In this document: piece after piece, positions 1 through 7,048 of the stretch
How the letters are laid out: every line of letters begins with the position of its first letter
Position numbering within the stretch: position 1 is the first letter of the stretch
Origin: CAVRZJ01 sp964594125
GTDB lineage: Bacteria > Acidobacteriota > Thermoanaerobaculia > Thermoanaerobaculales > Thermoanaerobaculaceae
DNA length: 64,000 bases
NCBI GenBank assembly: GCA_964594125.1
Contig: CAZQLL010000013.1
Location: 1 to 64,000 of the forward strand
Reading direction: 5' to 3'
Notes under the pieces: generated by a model
What the model saw: the letters and a program-made list of their open reading frames with translations, nothing else
Told to the model about the DNA's origin: nothing
Databases searched by the model: none
Translations under genes and position numbers: made by a program

Positions 1-351
1 GTCCCCGCCCTCTATCGCGCCGTCGCCAACAAGTACTACGTGGACGAGATCTACGGCGCCACGGTGATCGCCGGGACCGAGAAGCTGGCGCGCGGATCGT
101 GGGAGTTCGACGCGCGGGTGATCGACGGCGCTGTCAACGGCACGCGCCACCTGACGGTCGGCACCTCGTTCTTCTCCGGGCTGTTCGACCTCAACGTGGT
201 CGACGGCGCGGTCAATCTGGTGGCGAGGATCTACGAGCTGTGGAGCCGCGGCCTGCGGCGCGTGCAGACGGGCGTGGTGCAGCGGTACGCCTTCGTGATG
301 ACGATGGGATTCGCCGCCGCCGTGGCGCTGGCGCTGTGGCTGGCGAAATAG
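1..351 (+). CDS. nuoL: NADH-quinone oxidoreductase subunit L, C-terminal fragment
   Basis: This is the last 116 codons of a frame that is open from the first base of the window, so the 5' part lies outside. It encodes the distal end of the antiporter-like NuoL subunit: a stretch with YRAVANKYYVDEIY, typical of the NuoL C-terminal lateral-helix region, then a final hydrophobic helix ending in LALWLAK. NuoL belongs to the proton-pumping membrane arm of complex I. nuoM follows 40 bp later on the same strand, the normal L-M-N order, which supports the call despite the truncation. Confidence 0.9.
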   Translation, partial: VPALYRAVANKYYVDEIYGATVIAGTEKLARGSWEFDARVIDGAVNGTRHLTVGTSFFSGLFDLNVVDGAVNLVARIYELWSRGLRRVQTGVVQRYAFVMTMGFAAAVALALWLAK

Positions 352-391
352 TGGGAATCTGGAGTTGGCTGTCCTCTCCTAGGGGGTTGAG

Positions 392-2005
392 ATGGGCTTT
401 GCGACCAACCTGCTGAACATCATCTGCTACCTGCCGCTGCTGGGCTCGCTGATCATCATCTTCGGACTCAAGCGAGAGCAGACGAAGGCGATCAAGGCGG
501 TCGCGACCGTGGTCGCGGGGCTGGACTTCGTGGTCTCGATCCCGCTCTGGTTCCTCTACGATCCGGCGGGCGAGCCGTTCCAGTTCGTCTACCGGACGGA
601 GTGGATCCCCTCGGTGGGCTCGAGCTACTTCTTCGGCGTGGACGGGATCACGGTGCTGCTGATCCTGCTCACCACGCTGCTGGGGTTCATCGCGGTGTAC
701 TCCTCGTTCACCGCGATCCACCACCGCGAGAAGGAGTACTACGTCTTCCTCCTGCTCCTGCAGACCGGGATGCTCGGCGTTTTCATGTCGCTCGACTTCA
801 TCCTGTTCTACGTGTTCTGGGAAGTCATGCTGGTCCCGATGTACTTCCTCATTGGGGTGTGGGGCGGCCCGCGCAAGCTGTACGCCGCGATCAAGTTCTT
901 CCTCTACACCCTGTTCGGCTCGGTGCTGATGCTGGTCGGTATCCTCGCGCTCTACTTCTACAACTCGAGCGGCCTGGCGGCGGTCGGCCTGCAGGGCCTC
1001 GGCAACGCACCGACGTTCGACGTCACGGAGCTGATGAAGATCGCGCCGCAGATCCCGGGCGGCCTGCAGATGTGGATCTTCCTGGCTTTCTTCGTCGGGT
1101 TCGCGATCAAGGTGCCGATGTTCCCGTTCCACACGTGGCTGCCCGACGCCCACGTCGAGGCGCCGACCGCGGGTTCCGTCATCCTCGCCGGCGTCCTGCT
1201 GAAGATGGGAACCTACGGCTTCCTGCGCTTCTCGCTGCCGATCCTGCCCGAAGCGACCCGCAAGGCGGTTCCCTGGATGGTCGCCCTCGCGATCATCGGC
1301 ATCATCTACGGCGCCCTGGTGGCGATGGCGCAGAAGGACATGAAGAAGCTGGTCGCCTACTCGTCGGTGTCGCACCTCGGGTTCGTGATGCTCGGCATGT
1401 TCGCTCTCAACCCGCACGGGCTGTCGGGGTCGCTGCTGCAGATGATCAACCACGGCCTGTCGACCGGCGGGCTGTTCCTCCTCGTCGGCCTCGTCTACGA
1501 ACGGCGGCACACCCGAATGATCGCGGAGTACGGCGGCCTCGCGAAGGTCATGCCGGTGTACGCGATGATGTTCATGGTGATCACGATGGCGTCGATCGGG
1601 CTGCCCACGCTCAACGGCTTCATCGGCGAGTTCACGATCCTCATCGGCGCGTTCAACCGCTCCGCGCTGTGGGCGATCCTCGGCGCCACCGGCATCGTGC
1701 TGGGCGCCGCGTACATGCTGTGGCTCTACCAGCAGGTGTTCTTCGGCGAGATCACGCACGAGGAGAACAAGGGGCTCAAGGACCTCAACCTGCGCGAGCA
1801 GTGGACGCTGATCCCGCTGATCGTGATGTGCTTCTGGATCGGGCTCTACCCGAAGCCGTTCTTCCGCATCATGGAACCCTCGATCGCGCGCGTGGTGCGC
1901 GTGGTCGACCCCGACTACCTGAACCGGCCCGCGCTGCCGGCGCCCGCGGCCGCTCCCGCGGCCGCCGCCCACGCCGCCGCGGCGCACGCGCCCGCAGGGC
2001 ACTAG
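392..2005 (+). CDS. nuoM: NADH-quinone oxidoreductase subunit M
   Basis: This 537-residue polytopic membrane protein is an antiporter-like subunit of the complex I membrane arm. It carries the family signatures: FWEVMLVPMYFLIG with the channel glutamate near residue 144, IKVPMFPFHTWLPDAH with the broken-helix lysine, and KKLVAYSSVSHLGFVMLG. A GGGG-rich Shine-Dalgarno lies just before the ATG. The C-terminus has a roughly 25-residue Ala/Pro/His tail beyond the usual end, a lineage-specific addition with no evident role. It sits between nuoL and nuoN and is cotranscribed with them. Confidence 0.97.
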   Translation: MGFATNLLNIICYLPLLGSLIIIFGLKREQTKAIKAVATVVAGLDFVVSIPLWFLYDPAGEPFQFVYRTEWIPSVGSSYFFGVDGITVLLILLTTLLGFIAVYSSFTAIHHREKEYYVFLLLLQTGMLGVFMSLDFILFYVFWEVMLVPMYFLIGVWGGPRKLYAAIKFFLYTLFGSVLMLVGILALYFYNSSGLAAVGLQGLGNAPTFDVTELMKIAPQIPGGLQMWIFLAFFVGFAIKVPMFPFHTWLPDAHVEAPTAGSVILAGVLLKMGTYGFLRFSLPILPEATRKAVPWMVALAIIGIIYGALVAMAQKDMKKLVAYSSVSHLGFVMLGMFALNPHGLSGSLLQMINHGLSTGGLFLLVGLVYERRHTRMIAEYGGLAKVMPVYAMMFMVITMASIGLPTLNGFIGEFTILIGAFNRSALWAILGATGIVLGAAYMLWLYQQVFFGEITHEENKGLKDLNLREQWTLIPLIVMCFWIGLYPKPFFRIMEPSIARVVRVVDPDYLNRPALPAPAAAPAAAAHAAAAHAPAGH

Positions 2006-2018
2006 GGAGAGAGCCGCC

Positions 2019-3467
2019 ATGGGTGCCGATCTCGTCGCCTTCCTTCCCGAGCTGGCGCTCGCCGCGCTGGGGATGGTGGTGCTCGTCGCTGGCCTCATCC
2101 GCCGCGCCACGCACGGCGCGCTCGGGGCGCTCGCCGTAGGCAGCCTGGTCGCGGTCGGGGTGGCGCTGTCGCACGCGGCCGCGCACACCCCCGCGGGGAG
2201 CCGGTTCTTCTTCGGCATGCTCCTGCTCGACCCGTTCGCGGTGTTCTTCAAGTCGCTGTTCCTCGTCGCGGCGGTGCTCGCGGTGCTGCTCTCGCTCGAC
2301 TATCTCAAGCGCTACGACTACCGGCCCGCCGAGTACCACTCGCTGGTCATCTTCTCCACTCTCGGGATGATGGTGATGGCCTCCACCGTCAACCTGATCG
2401 CGATCTGGGTCGGCCTCGAGCTGATGGCGCTGTCGACGTACGTGCTCGCGGGCTACTTCCGGCGCGAGGTGAAGTCGCACGAGGCGGCGGCGAAGTACTT
2501 CGTGCTCGGCGCGCTGTCCTCCGGCGTGCTGCTGTTCGGCATGTCGCTGCTGTACGGCGCCTGCGGCAGCCTCGACCTCGGCCGTCTCGCAGCCGCGCTC
2601 GCCGCCGGCAAGCCCGGCGCCCCGGCGCTCGTGGGCATGGCGCTGCTCGCCTGCGGTTTTCTCTTCAAGGTGGCGGCTGTGCCGTTCCACGTCTGGACGC
2701 CCGATGTCTACGAGGGAGCGCCGACGCCGATCACGGCGTTCCTGTCGGTCGGCCCGAAAGCCGCCGCCTTCGCGATGTTCCTGCGCGTGTTCCTCGACGG
2801 TCTCGCGCCGCTGGCCGCCCAGTGGCGGTACATCGTCGCCGGCGCCGCCGCGTTGACGATGATCTGGGGAAACGTCGCGGCCCTCACCCAGGACAACGTC
2901 AAGCGCATGCTCGCGTACTCGTCGATCGCCCACGCCGGCTACGCCCTGCTCGGCCTGATCGCCGGCGGCGCGGCGGGCGTGCAGAGCGTGCTGCTCTACA
3001 TGCTGATCTACACGATCACCAACCTCGGTGCGTTCGGCTTCGTGATCCTGCTGGAGTCGCGCGGCTTCGCCGGCGAGACGGTCGACGACTACGCCGGTCT
3101 GGCGCGCAAGCACCCGGCCGCGGCCTTCGGCATGCTGCTGTTCCTGCTGTCGCTCGGCGGCATCCCGCCGACCGCCGGGTTCATGGGCAAGCTGTACCTA
3201 TTCGCGGCGGCGGTCAACGCCGGGTACGTGTGGCTGGTCGTCGTCGGCGTGCTGATGTCCGCGGTGTCGCTCTACTACTACCTGCGGATCGTGCTGCAGA
3301 TGTACCTGCGCGAGGGCGACGGCACCGAGCCGGCGCCGCTGGTCGCCTCGCCGTGGACCGCCCGGGTGATCTGCGCGTGCGGCGTCCTCGTGCTGGCGAT
3401 CGGCGTCTACCCGCTGCCGTTCGCGAACGCGGCGCGCGCCGCGATGGCGGCGCTGGGAGGCCGGTGA
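2019..3467 (+). CDS. nuoN: NADH-quinone oxidoreductase subunit N
   Basis: This 482-residue membrane protein is the third antiporter-like subunit of complex I. IWVGLELMALSTYVLAGY carries the conserved glutamate, FKVAAVPFHVWTPDVYEGAP is the broken-helix region, and KRMLAYSSIAHAGYALLG is the later family motif. It follows nuoM after 13 bp with a GGGAGAG ribosome site. Its TGA overlaps the GTG start of the AtpZ-like gene (GTGA), so the complex I and Fo genes appear translationally coupled in one transcript. Confidence 0.97.
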   Translation: MGADLVAFLPELALAALGMVVLVAGLIRRATHGALGALAVGSLVAVGVALSHAAAHTPAGSRFFFGMLLLDPFAVFFKSLFLVAAVLAVLLSLDYLKRYDYRPAEYHSLVIFSTLGMMVMASTVNLIAIWVGLELMALSTYVLAGYFRREVKSHEAAAKYFVLGALSSGVLLFGMSLLYGACGSLDLGRLAAALAAGKPGAPALVGMALLACGFLFKVAAVPFHVWTPDVYEGAPTPITAFLSVGPKAAAFAMFLRVFLDGLAPLAAQWRYIVAGAAALTMIWGNVAALTQDNVKRMLAYSSIAHAGYALLGLIAGGAAGVQSVLLYMLIYTITNLGAFGFVILLESRGFAGETVDDYAGLARKHPAAAFGMLLFLLSLGGIPPTAGFMGKLYLFAAAVNAGYVWLVVVGVLMSAVSLYYYLRIVLQMYLREGDGTEPAPLVASPWTARVICACGVLVLAIGVYPLPFANAARAAMAALGGR

Positions 3468-3724
3468 GCGACGAGCGGCGGCGGCAGGCGCAGGCGTTCC
3501 GCCGCATCGCCGACGCCTCGGCGATGGGGCTCGCGTTCCCGATCGCCATCGCCATCGGCTACTTCTGGGGGCGCGAGCTCGACCGCTACCTCGGCACTGC
3601 CCCCTGGCTCACCTACGTGTTCACCGGCTTCGGCGTCGGCGCGGGTTTTCTGAACGCGATCCGCGTCGCGCTCAGGGTGGGCAGGGAAGAGGACCAGTCG
3701 GATCCCCGCGGCGGCGGAGCGTGA
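3464..3724 (+). CDS. AtpZ/AtpI-family ATP synthase accessory protein
   Basis: This 86-residue protein starts at a GTG overlapping the nuoN stop; a GGGAGG site lies 6 bp upstream. It has a charged N-terminus and two hydrophobic helices (about residues 18-33 and 43-62), with FPIAIAIGYFWGRELD resembling the AtpZ/ATPase_gene1 family. That family sits next to Fo subunit a and is thought to help cation supply or c-ring assembly. Its place directly before the AtpI-like gene and atpB supports this. The exact function is inferred from family and context. Confidence 0.8.
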   Translation: MSDERRRQAQAFRRIADASAMGLAFPIAIAIGYFWGRELDRYLGTAPWLTYVFTGFGVGAGFLNAIRVALRVGREEDQSDPRGGGA

Positions 3725-3725
3725 C

Positions 3726-4094
3726 GTGGTGACCCGCCGCTCGTCGCCGATCGCCCTGCTGCTCGCGCTGGCTGCGGCGCTCGTGCTGGTGACGCTCGGG
3801 CGTCCGCGGCCCGCACTCGTGTTGCTTATCACAACCGGGGTTGGTATCCTCGGCACGCTCAGCCTGGAGGCGGCGCTGATGCGCATCCTCCAGCCCGGGC
3901 GGCCCAGGTTCTCGCGCGCTGCCGCCGTGCTGCTGGTCGGGCACCTCGCCGTCTGGGCCGTTTTCGCGGCGGGGTTGTTCAGGTGGCGTCATGCCATCGA
4001 GCTGTGGGCGGTGGCGGCGGGCGTCGGGTGCTATCTGCTCGGCCTGTCCATGGGGGGGATGAACATCCGCGGGGGCTCCCCGAGGGAGGAGTGA
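3726..4094 (+). CDS. ATP synthase subunit I-like membrane protein
   Basis: This 122-residue protein has four predicted membrane helices. It begins at tandem GTG codons 1 bp after the AtpZ-like stop and ends 6 bp before atpB. Sequence similarity to AtpI is weak, as is usual for this fast-evolving family, but length, helix count and position between AtpZ-like and atpB match. AtpI is a non-essential assembly chaperone for the c-ring. A small unrelated membrane protein cannot be excluded from sequence alone. Confidence 0.65.
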   Translation: MVTRRSSPIALLLALAAALVLVTLGRPRPALVLLITTGVGILGTLSLEAALMRILQPGRPRFSRAAAVLLVGHLAVWAVFAAGLFRWRHAIELWAVAAGVGCYLLGLSMGGMNIRGGSPREE

Positions 4095-4100
4095 ATCGCC

Positions 4101-4850
4101 GTGCACCACGAGTTCTCGATCCTCTTCCATCCGATCAATGCGCTGCTCACCTTCATCCTCGGGGCTCCGCCCGAGGGGTGGCAGAAGGCGATGGGCGTGG
4201 CCGGCGAGCCGGGTGTCTGGCTGCCCGATCACGTGATCATGGCGTTGCTCGTTGCGGGCGTCGTGGCGGCGCTGCTGATCGCAGTGCGCCGCCGCCTCTC
4301 GCTCGACCGCCCTTCGGCGATGCAGCAGGTGCTCGAGCTGCTGCTCTCCGGGCTGCGCAACCTCACCGAGGACGTGATCGGGCACGGCCACGGCGCGGCA
4401 TTCGTTCCGTTCGTGGCGGCGCTGGCCTTCTTCATCTTCCTGTCCAACATCTTCGGGCTGATCTTCTTCCTGCAGCCGCCGACCTCGAACACGAGCACGA
4501 CGTTCGCCCTGTCGATCACGGCGTTCCTGTTCTACAACATCGTCGGCATCGCCCGCCTCGGTCCGATCACCTACGCCAGGCACTTCGTCGGCCCGGTGTG
4601 GTGGCTGTTCCCGCTGATGGTGCCGCTCGAGATCATCTCGCACCTGGCGCGCGTGCTCTCGCTGGCGCTGCGGCTGTTCGGCAACATCTTCGGCGAGCAC
4701 ACCGCCACCGGGATCTTCGTCGGCCTGGTGCCGTTCCTCGTCCCGTGGCCGATGATGGGCCTCGGCATCCTCGGCGCGACGATCCAGACGTTCATCTTCG
4801 TCATGCTGACCACGGTCTACATCTCGGGCGCCATCGCCCACGAGCACTAG
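4101..4850 (+). CDS. atpB: F0F1 ATP synthase subunit a
   Basis: This 249-residue Fo stator subunit forms the two ion half-channels beside the c-ring. The helix with LSLALRLFGNIFGEH contains the essential arginine (R of LALRLFGN), and the final helix has LGATIQTFIFVMLTTVYISGAI with the conserved Gln. The GTG start is preceded by GGGAGGAG. It lies between the AtpI-like gene and atpE. No atpF, atpH, atpA, atpG, atpD or atpC follows, so the b subunit and F1 genes are elsewhere on the chromosome. Confidence 0.96.
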   Translation: MHHEFSILFHPINALLTFILGAPPEGWQKAMGVAGEPGVWLPDHVIMALLVAGVVAALLIAVRRRLSLDRPSAMQQVLELLLSGLRNLTEDVIGHGHGAAFVPFVAALAFFIFLSNIFGLIFFLQPPTSNTSTTFALSITAFLFYNIVGIARLGPITYARHFVGPVWWLFPLMVPLEIISHLARVLSLALRLFGNIFGEHTATGIFVGLVPFLVPWPMMGLGILGATIQTFIFVMLTTVYISGAIAHEH

Positions 4851-4908
4851 GAGAACGCAGTGGCCGTCGCTCCGCATCAGGCGCCGCCGGAACATCGGCG
4901 CATCCGTC

Positions 4909-4929
4909 GGGAGTCAGGAGTCGGGAGTA
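4909..4929 (+). repeat. Heptamer array a (three units) in the atpB-atpE spacer
   Basis: Three contiguous 7-bp units, GGGAGTC, then AGGAGTC, then GGGAGTA, lie in the 186-bp gap between atpB and atpE. The rest of the gap has no convincing gene. It may space out the two cistrons, whose products are needed at very different copy number. Confidence 0.7.
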
Positions 4930-5036
4930 GCCCCTTGCGAAAGGGCGGGCACACTCGTGCACTGCGCCCTGCTCTCACCGCTCGACTCGCGGCGGTCGAC
5001 CCGGTTTCAACACCCCACTCCAAGGAGGGAGGTTTC

Positions 5037-5366
5037 ATGTCGAAGAAGGCACTGCTCGTCGTCGTAGGTCTGCTGTTGCTGTCGCTGGCGTCGCCCGCGC
5101 TCGCTTCCGAGCCCGAGGCGGCGGCTGCGGGCGCCATGGGAACCCAGAAGGCGGCGCAGTTCCTGGCTGCCGCGCTGGTCCTCGGCCTCGCCGCGTTCGC
5201 CGGCGCGTTCGGTCAGGCGAAGGCGATCGCCGCCGCCTGCACCAGCATGGGCCGCAACCCCGGCGCCGCCGGCCCGGTCCGCATCACGATGATCATCGGC
5301 GTCGCGTTCATCGAGTCGCTGGTGATCTACGCGCTGCTGATCGCGTTCATCATCCTCGGCAAGTGA
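5037..5366 (+). CDS. atpE: F0F1 ATP synthase subunit c with cleavable leader
   Basis: This 109-residue proteolipid forms the rotating c-ring. The ATG is placed behind a strong AAGGAGGGA site 7 bp upstream; the in-frame sequence further upstream is ignored. Residues 1-24 look like a signal peptide (LLLLSLASPALAS), then come the two-helix hairpin, the polar loop GRNPGA and the ion-binding FIESLVIY. The carboxylate is E93. Q60 and S94 align by loop spacing with Na+ ligands of Na+-type c subunits, while the position after the serine is Leu (L95), not Thr. Coupling-ion identity is therefore open. It is the last Fo gene here. Confidence 0.95.
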   Translation: MSKKALLVVVGLLLLSLASPALASEPEAAAAGAMGTQKAAQFLAAALVLGLAAFAGAFGQAKAIAAACTSMGRNPGAAGPVRITMIIGVAFIESLVIYALLIAFIILGK

Positions 5367-5744
5367 CCGCAGGCCGGCGCAGGCCGGCGCACTGCACGTC
5401 GCCCCGCCCCGCCGGTCCGCCGCCGTTCTGCTCGCCTTCGGACGCTCCGCGTAGCCCAGCCGCGTCCGGGGCGGCAGCACGGCGGCGGCCGCTGCGGGGC
5501 GTCGCATGATGGGGTCGCACGTGCTGGGTTCGCGCGCCCGTCCCCCCGAGCGGACCGGGAGCGCAGGCGCCATTGCCCACGCGCAGGCATGCGGGCGCCG
5601 GCCCGCCGCGATCGCCGCCGCGCCGCCCCTGCGGCGTGTTGTGATTCCGTGACGCTGATGCGGCTGTGTCTCATTTTGTAAAAGTAATTGACATTGCGTC
5701 TCGAATGCGGCTACGCTCGCGCCGGTGGTGAAGCGGAGGCCGAC
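5367..5744. other. Gene-free spacer between atpE and the ECF sigma gene
   Basis: No convincing reading frame is present. Just after atpE there is a tandem 10-bp repeat, GCAGGCCGGC twice at about 5369-5388, in which the two GCCGGC palindromes can pair as a short hairpin; this may act as a terminator but has no T-run. The middle is GC-rich and unremarkable. The last 60 bp carry the promoter of the sigma gene. Confidence 0.5.
5688..5717 (+). promoter_or_regulatory. Sigma-70-type promoter of the ECF sigma gene
   Basis: A perfect -35 TTGACA (5688-5693) is followed by an 18-bp spacer and TACGCT (5712-5717) as the -10. It lies in a locally AT-richer patch 28 bp before the start codon. Confidence 0.65.
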
Positions 5745-6395
5745 ATGAGCGATCAGGGTTCCTGGAACTTCGAGCGTGGTGAGCTCCCGTATCGCGACCA
5801 GTTGTTCAAGACCGCCGTCCGTCTCACGCGCTCCTCGGAGGACGCGGAGGACCTGGTTCAGGAGACGTACATGAAGGCGTACCGCCACTACGCCTCGTTC
5901 CGCCCCGGCACCAACCTGAAGGCGTGGCTGTTCAAGATCCTCAAGAACACGTTCATCAACGACTACCGGCGGCGCCGGCAGGTGCCGCCGCAGGTGGACT
6001 TCGCCGACCTCGAGGAGACGTTCGAGTCGGTGCTCGCGACGCCCGCCAGCGGCGCTCCGCGGACGCCGGAGGACGAGCTGCTCGAGGCATCGCTCGACGC
6101 CGAGGTCCGCCGGGCGCTCGTCGGCCTGCCGCACAACTACAAGGTGGTGGTGCTGCTTGCGGACATCGAGGGCTACGCGTACAAGGAGATCGCGGACATC
6201 CTGGCGATTCCCGTGGGCACGGTGATGTCGCGGCTGTACCGCGGCCGCCGCCTGCTCGAGCGGGCGCTGCTCTCGTTCGGCGTGCGCTACAACTACCTGC
6301 ACAAGCGCCCGAACCGCCTGCGCACGGAGGGCCTGCAGCTCGACGGCCTGTTCGACGAGCCGCCGGCTGCCGAACGCGCCGCCGTGCTGCAGTAA
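5745..6395 (+). CDS. ECF-family RNA polymerase sigma factor
   Basis: This 216-residue protein starts at the ATG 5 bp after GGAGG (5735-5739). Region 2 is at about residues 15-80, with EDAEDLVQETYMKAY and WLFKILKNTFINDYRRR. Region 4 is at about 120-185, with GYAYKEIADILAIPVGTVMSRLYRGRR as helix-turn-helix. The layout is that of RpoE/SigR-like ECF factors. A C-terminal extension of about 35 residues follows region 4. No anti-sigma gene is adjacent; the next gene is a thioredoxin-fold protein, so the regulatory input is unknown. Confidence 0.92.
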   Translation: MSDQGSWNFERGELPYRDQLFKTAVRLTRSSEDAEDLVQETYMKAYRHYASFRPGTNLKAWLFKILKNTFINDYRRRRQVPPQVDFADLEETFESVLATPASGAPRTPEDELLEASLDAEVRRALVGLPHNYKVVVLLADIEGYAYKEIADILAIPVGTVMSRLYRGRRLLERALLSFGVRYNYLHKRPNRLRTEGLQLDGLFDEPPAAERAAVLQ

Positions 6396-6428
6396 GCGGC
6401 CCGCCGGCGCGCACCGCCGGCCGTCTGC

Positions 6429-6434
6429 TACGAT
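6429..6434 (+). promoter_or_regulatory. -10 element TACGAT, 6 nt before a start codon
   Basis: TACGAT ends 6 nt before the ATG of the thioredoxin-fold gene, with no Shine-Dalgarno in between. Transcription would start at or next to the A of ATG. No clear -35 is visible. Confidence 0.45.
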
Positions 6435-6440
6435 CGGAAC

Positions 6441-6899
6441 ATGCCGGGGCTGGCGCCCGTGATCCTGGCCGGGGCGGCGGTCCTCCTCCCGCAGGAGCTG
6501 GAGACCGCCGCCGGCCCGCCGTTCTCGCTGGAGGCGGCGCGCGCCCGTGCTCCAGTCGTGCTGGTGTTCTGGAACTCCTGGCTGCCCGATTCCGAGGCGT
6601 TCCTGCCGCTGCTGCGCGAGGTCGAGGGCGCGGCGGAGGCCAACGGTTGGCCGGGCGCCGTCGTGGTGTTCCAGGACGACGGCGATGCCTGGGTGTCGCG
6701 CATCGGCGCAGCCAACGCGGCGTTCCCGCGCGTCCTCGACCGCCGCGGCGCGCTGCTGCGGCAGCTCAAGGTGACGCGCGCGCCGGCGGTCCTGGCGGTC
6801 GGCCGGGACGGCGCCGTGCTCGGCCGCGCGGGCCCCGACGCGGCGCAGGTCCGCGCGCTGCTCGCGGCGCTGGCGCAACGGCCGCACCCGGGCCGCTGA
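6441..6899 (+). CDS. Thioredoxin-fold (TlpA-like) protein lacking the CXXC
   Basis: This 152-residue protein has a hydrophobic N-terminus that may be an export signal or anchor. It then shows a redoxin fold: VVLVFWNSWLPDSEAFLPLL, a central region and the cis-proline-type KVTRAPAVLAVGRDG. In TlpA/ResA proteins the first segment reads as W-C-x-x-C; here the positions are occupied by NSWLPD and the protein has no cysteine at all, so it cannot be a thiol oxidoreductase. A binding or chaperone role is possible. It is probably a single-gene leaderless unit. Confidence 0.7.
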   Translation: MPGLAPVILAGAAVLLPQELETAAGPPFSLEAARARAPVVLVFWNSWLPDSEAFLPLLREVEGAAEANGWPGAVVVFQDDGDAWVSRIGAANAAFPRVLDRRGALLRQLKVTRAPAVLAVGRDGAVLGRAGPDAAQVRALLAALAQRPHPGR

Positions 6900-7001
6900 C
6901 GGACTCGCCGGGGAACGCGGCCGGAACTCGGCGAAGGGGCGGCTCGCGGGCGCCGGGCGGCCGGGCCGCCGCGCCCGATTCCAGACCGCCGGCTGGCGCG
7001 C

Positions 7002-7007
7002 TAGCAT
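7002..7007 (+). promoter_or_regulatory. -10 element TAGCAT upstream of hutU
   Basis: GCTAGCAT lies 41 bp before the hutU ATG, with a GGAGG site between. It matches the -10 style recurring before genes in this window. The -35 is not distinct. Confidence 0.4.
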
Positions 7008-7048
7008 AGGGGTGCGCCGCGGCTTGCCGGCGCGTCGGAGGCGAGCAG

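Noticed and set aside
212..2251. Long open frame on the minus strand across nuoM
   Set aside because: It is a composition shadow of the third-codon GC bias of nuoM and nuoN; the product is Arg/Asp/His-rich without domains. The same holds for other long antisense frames, for example 8941-13293 and 22181-25225.
4860..5036. In-frame N-terminal extension of atpE starting at 4860
   Set aside because: The extension contains the heptamer array and a basic low-complexity stretch. ATG 5037 has a strong ribosome site and opens a typical signal peptide.
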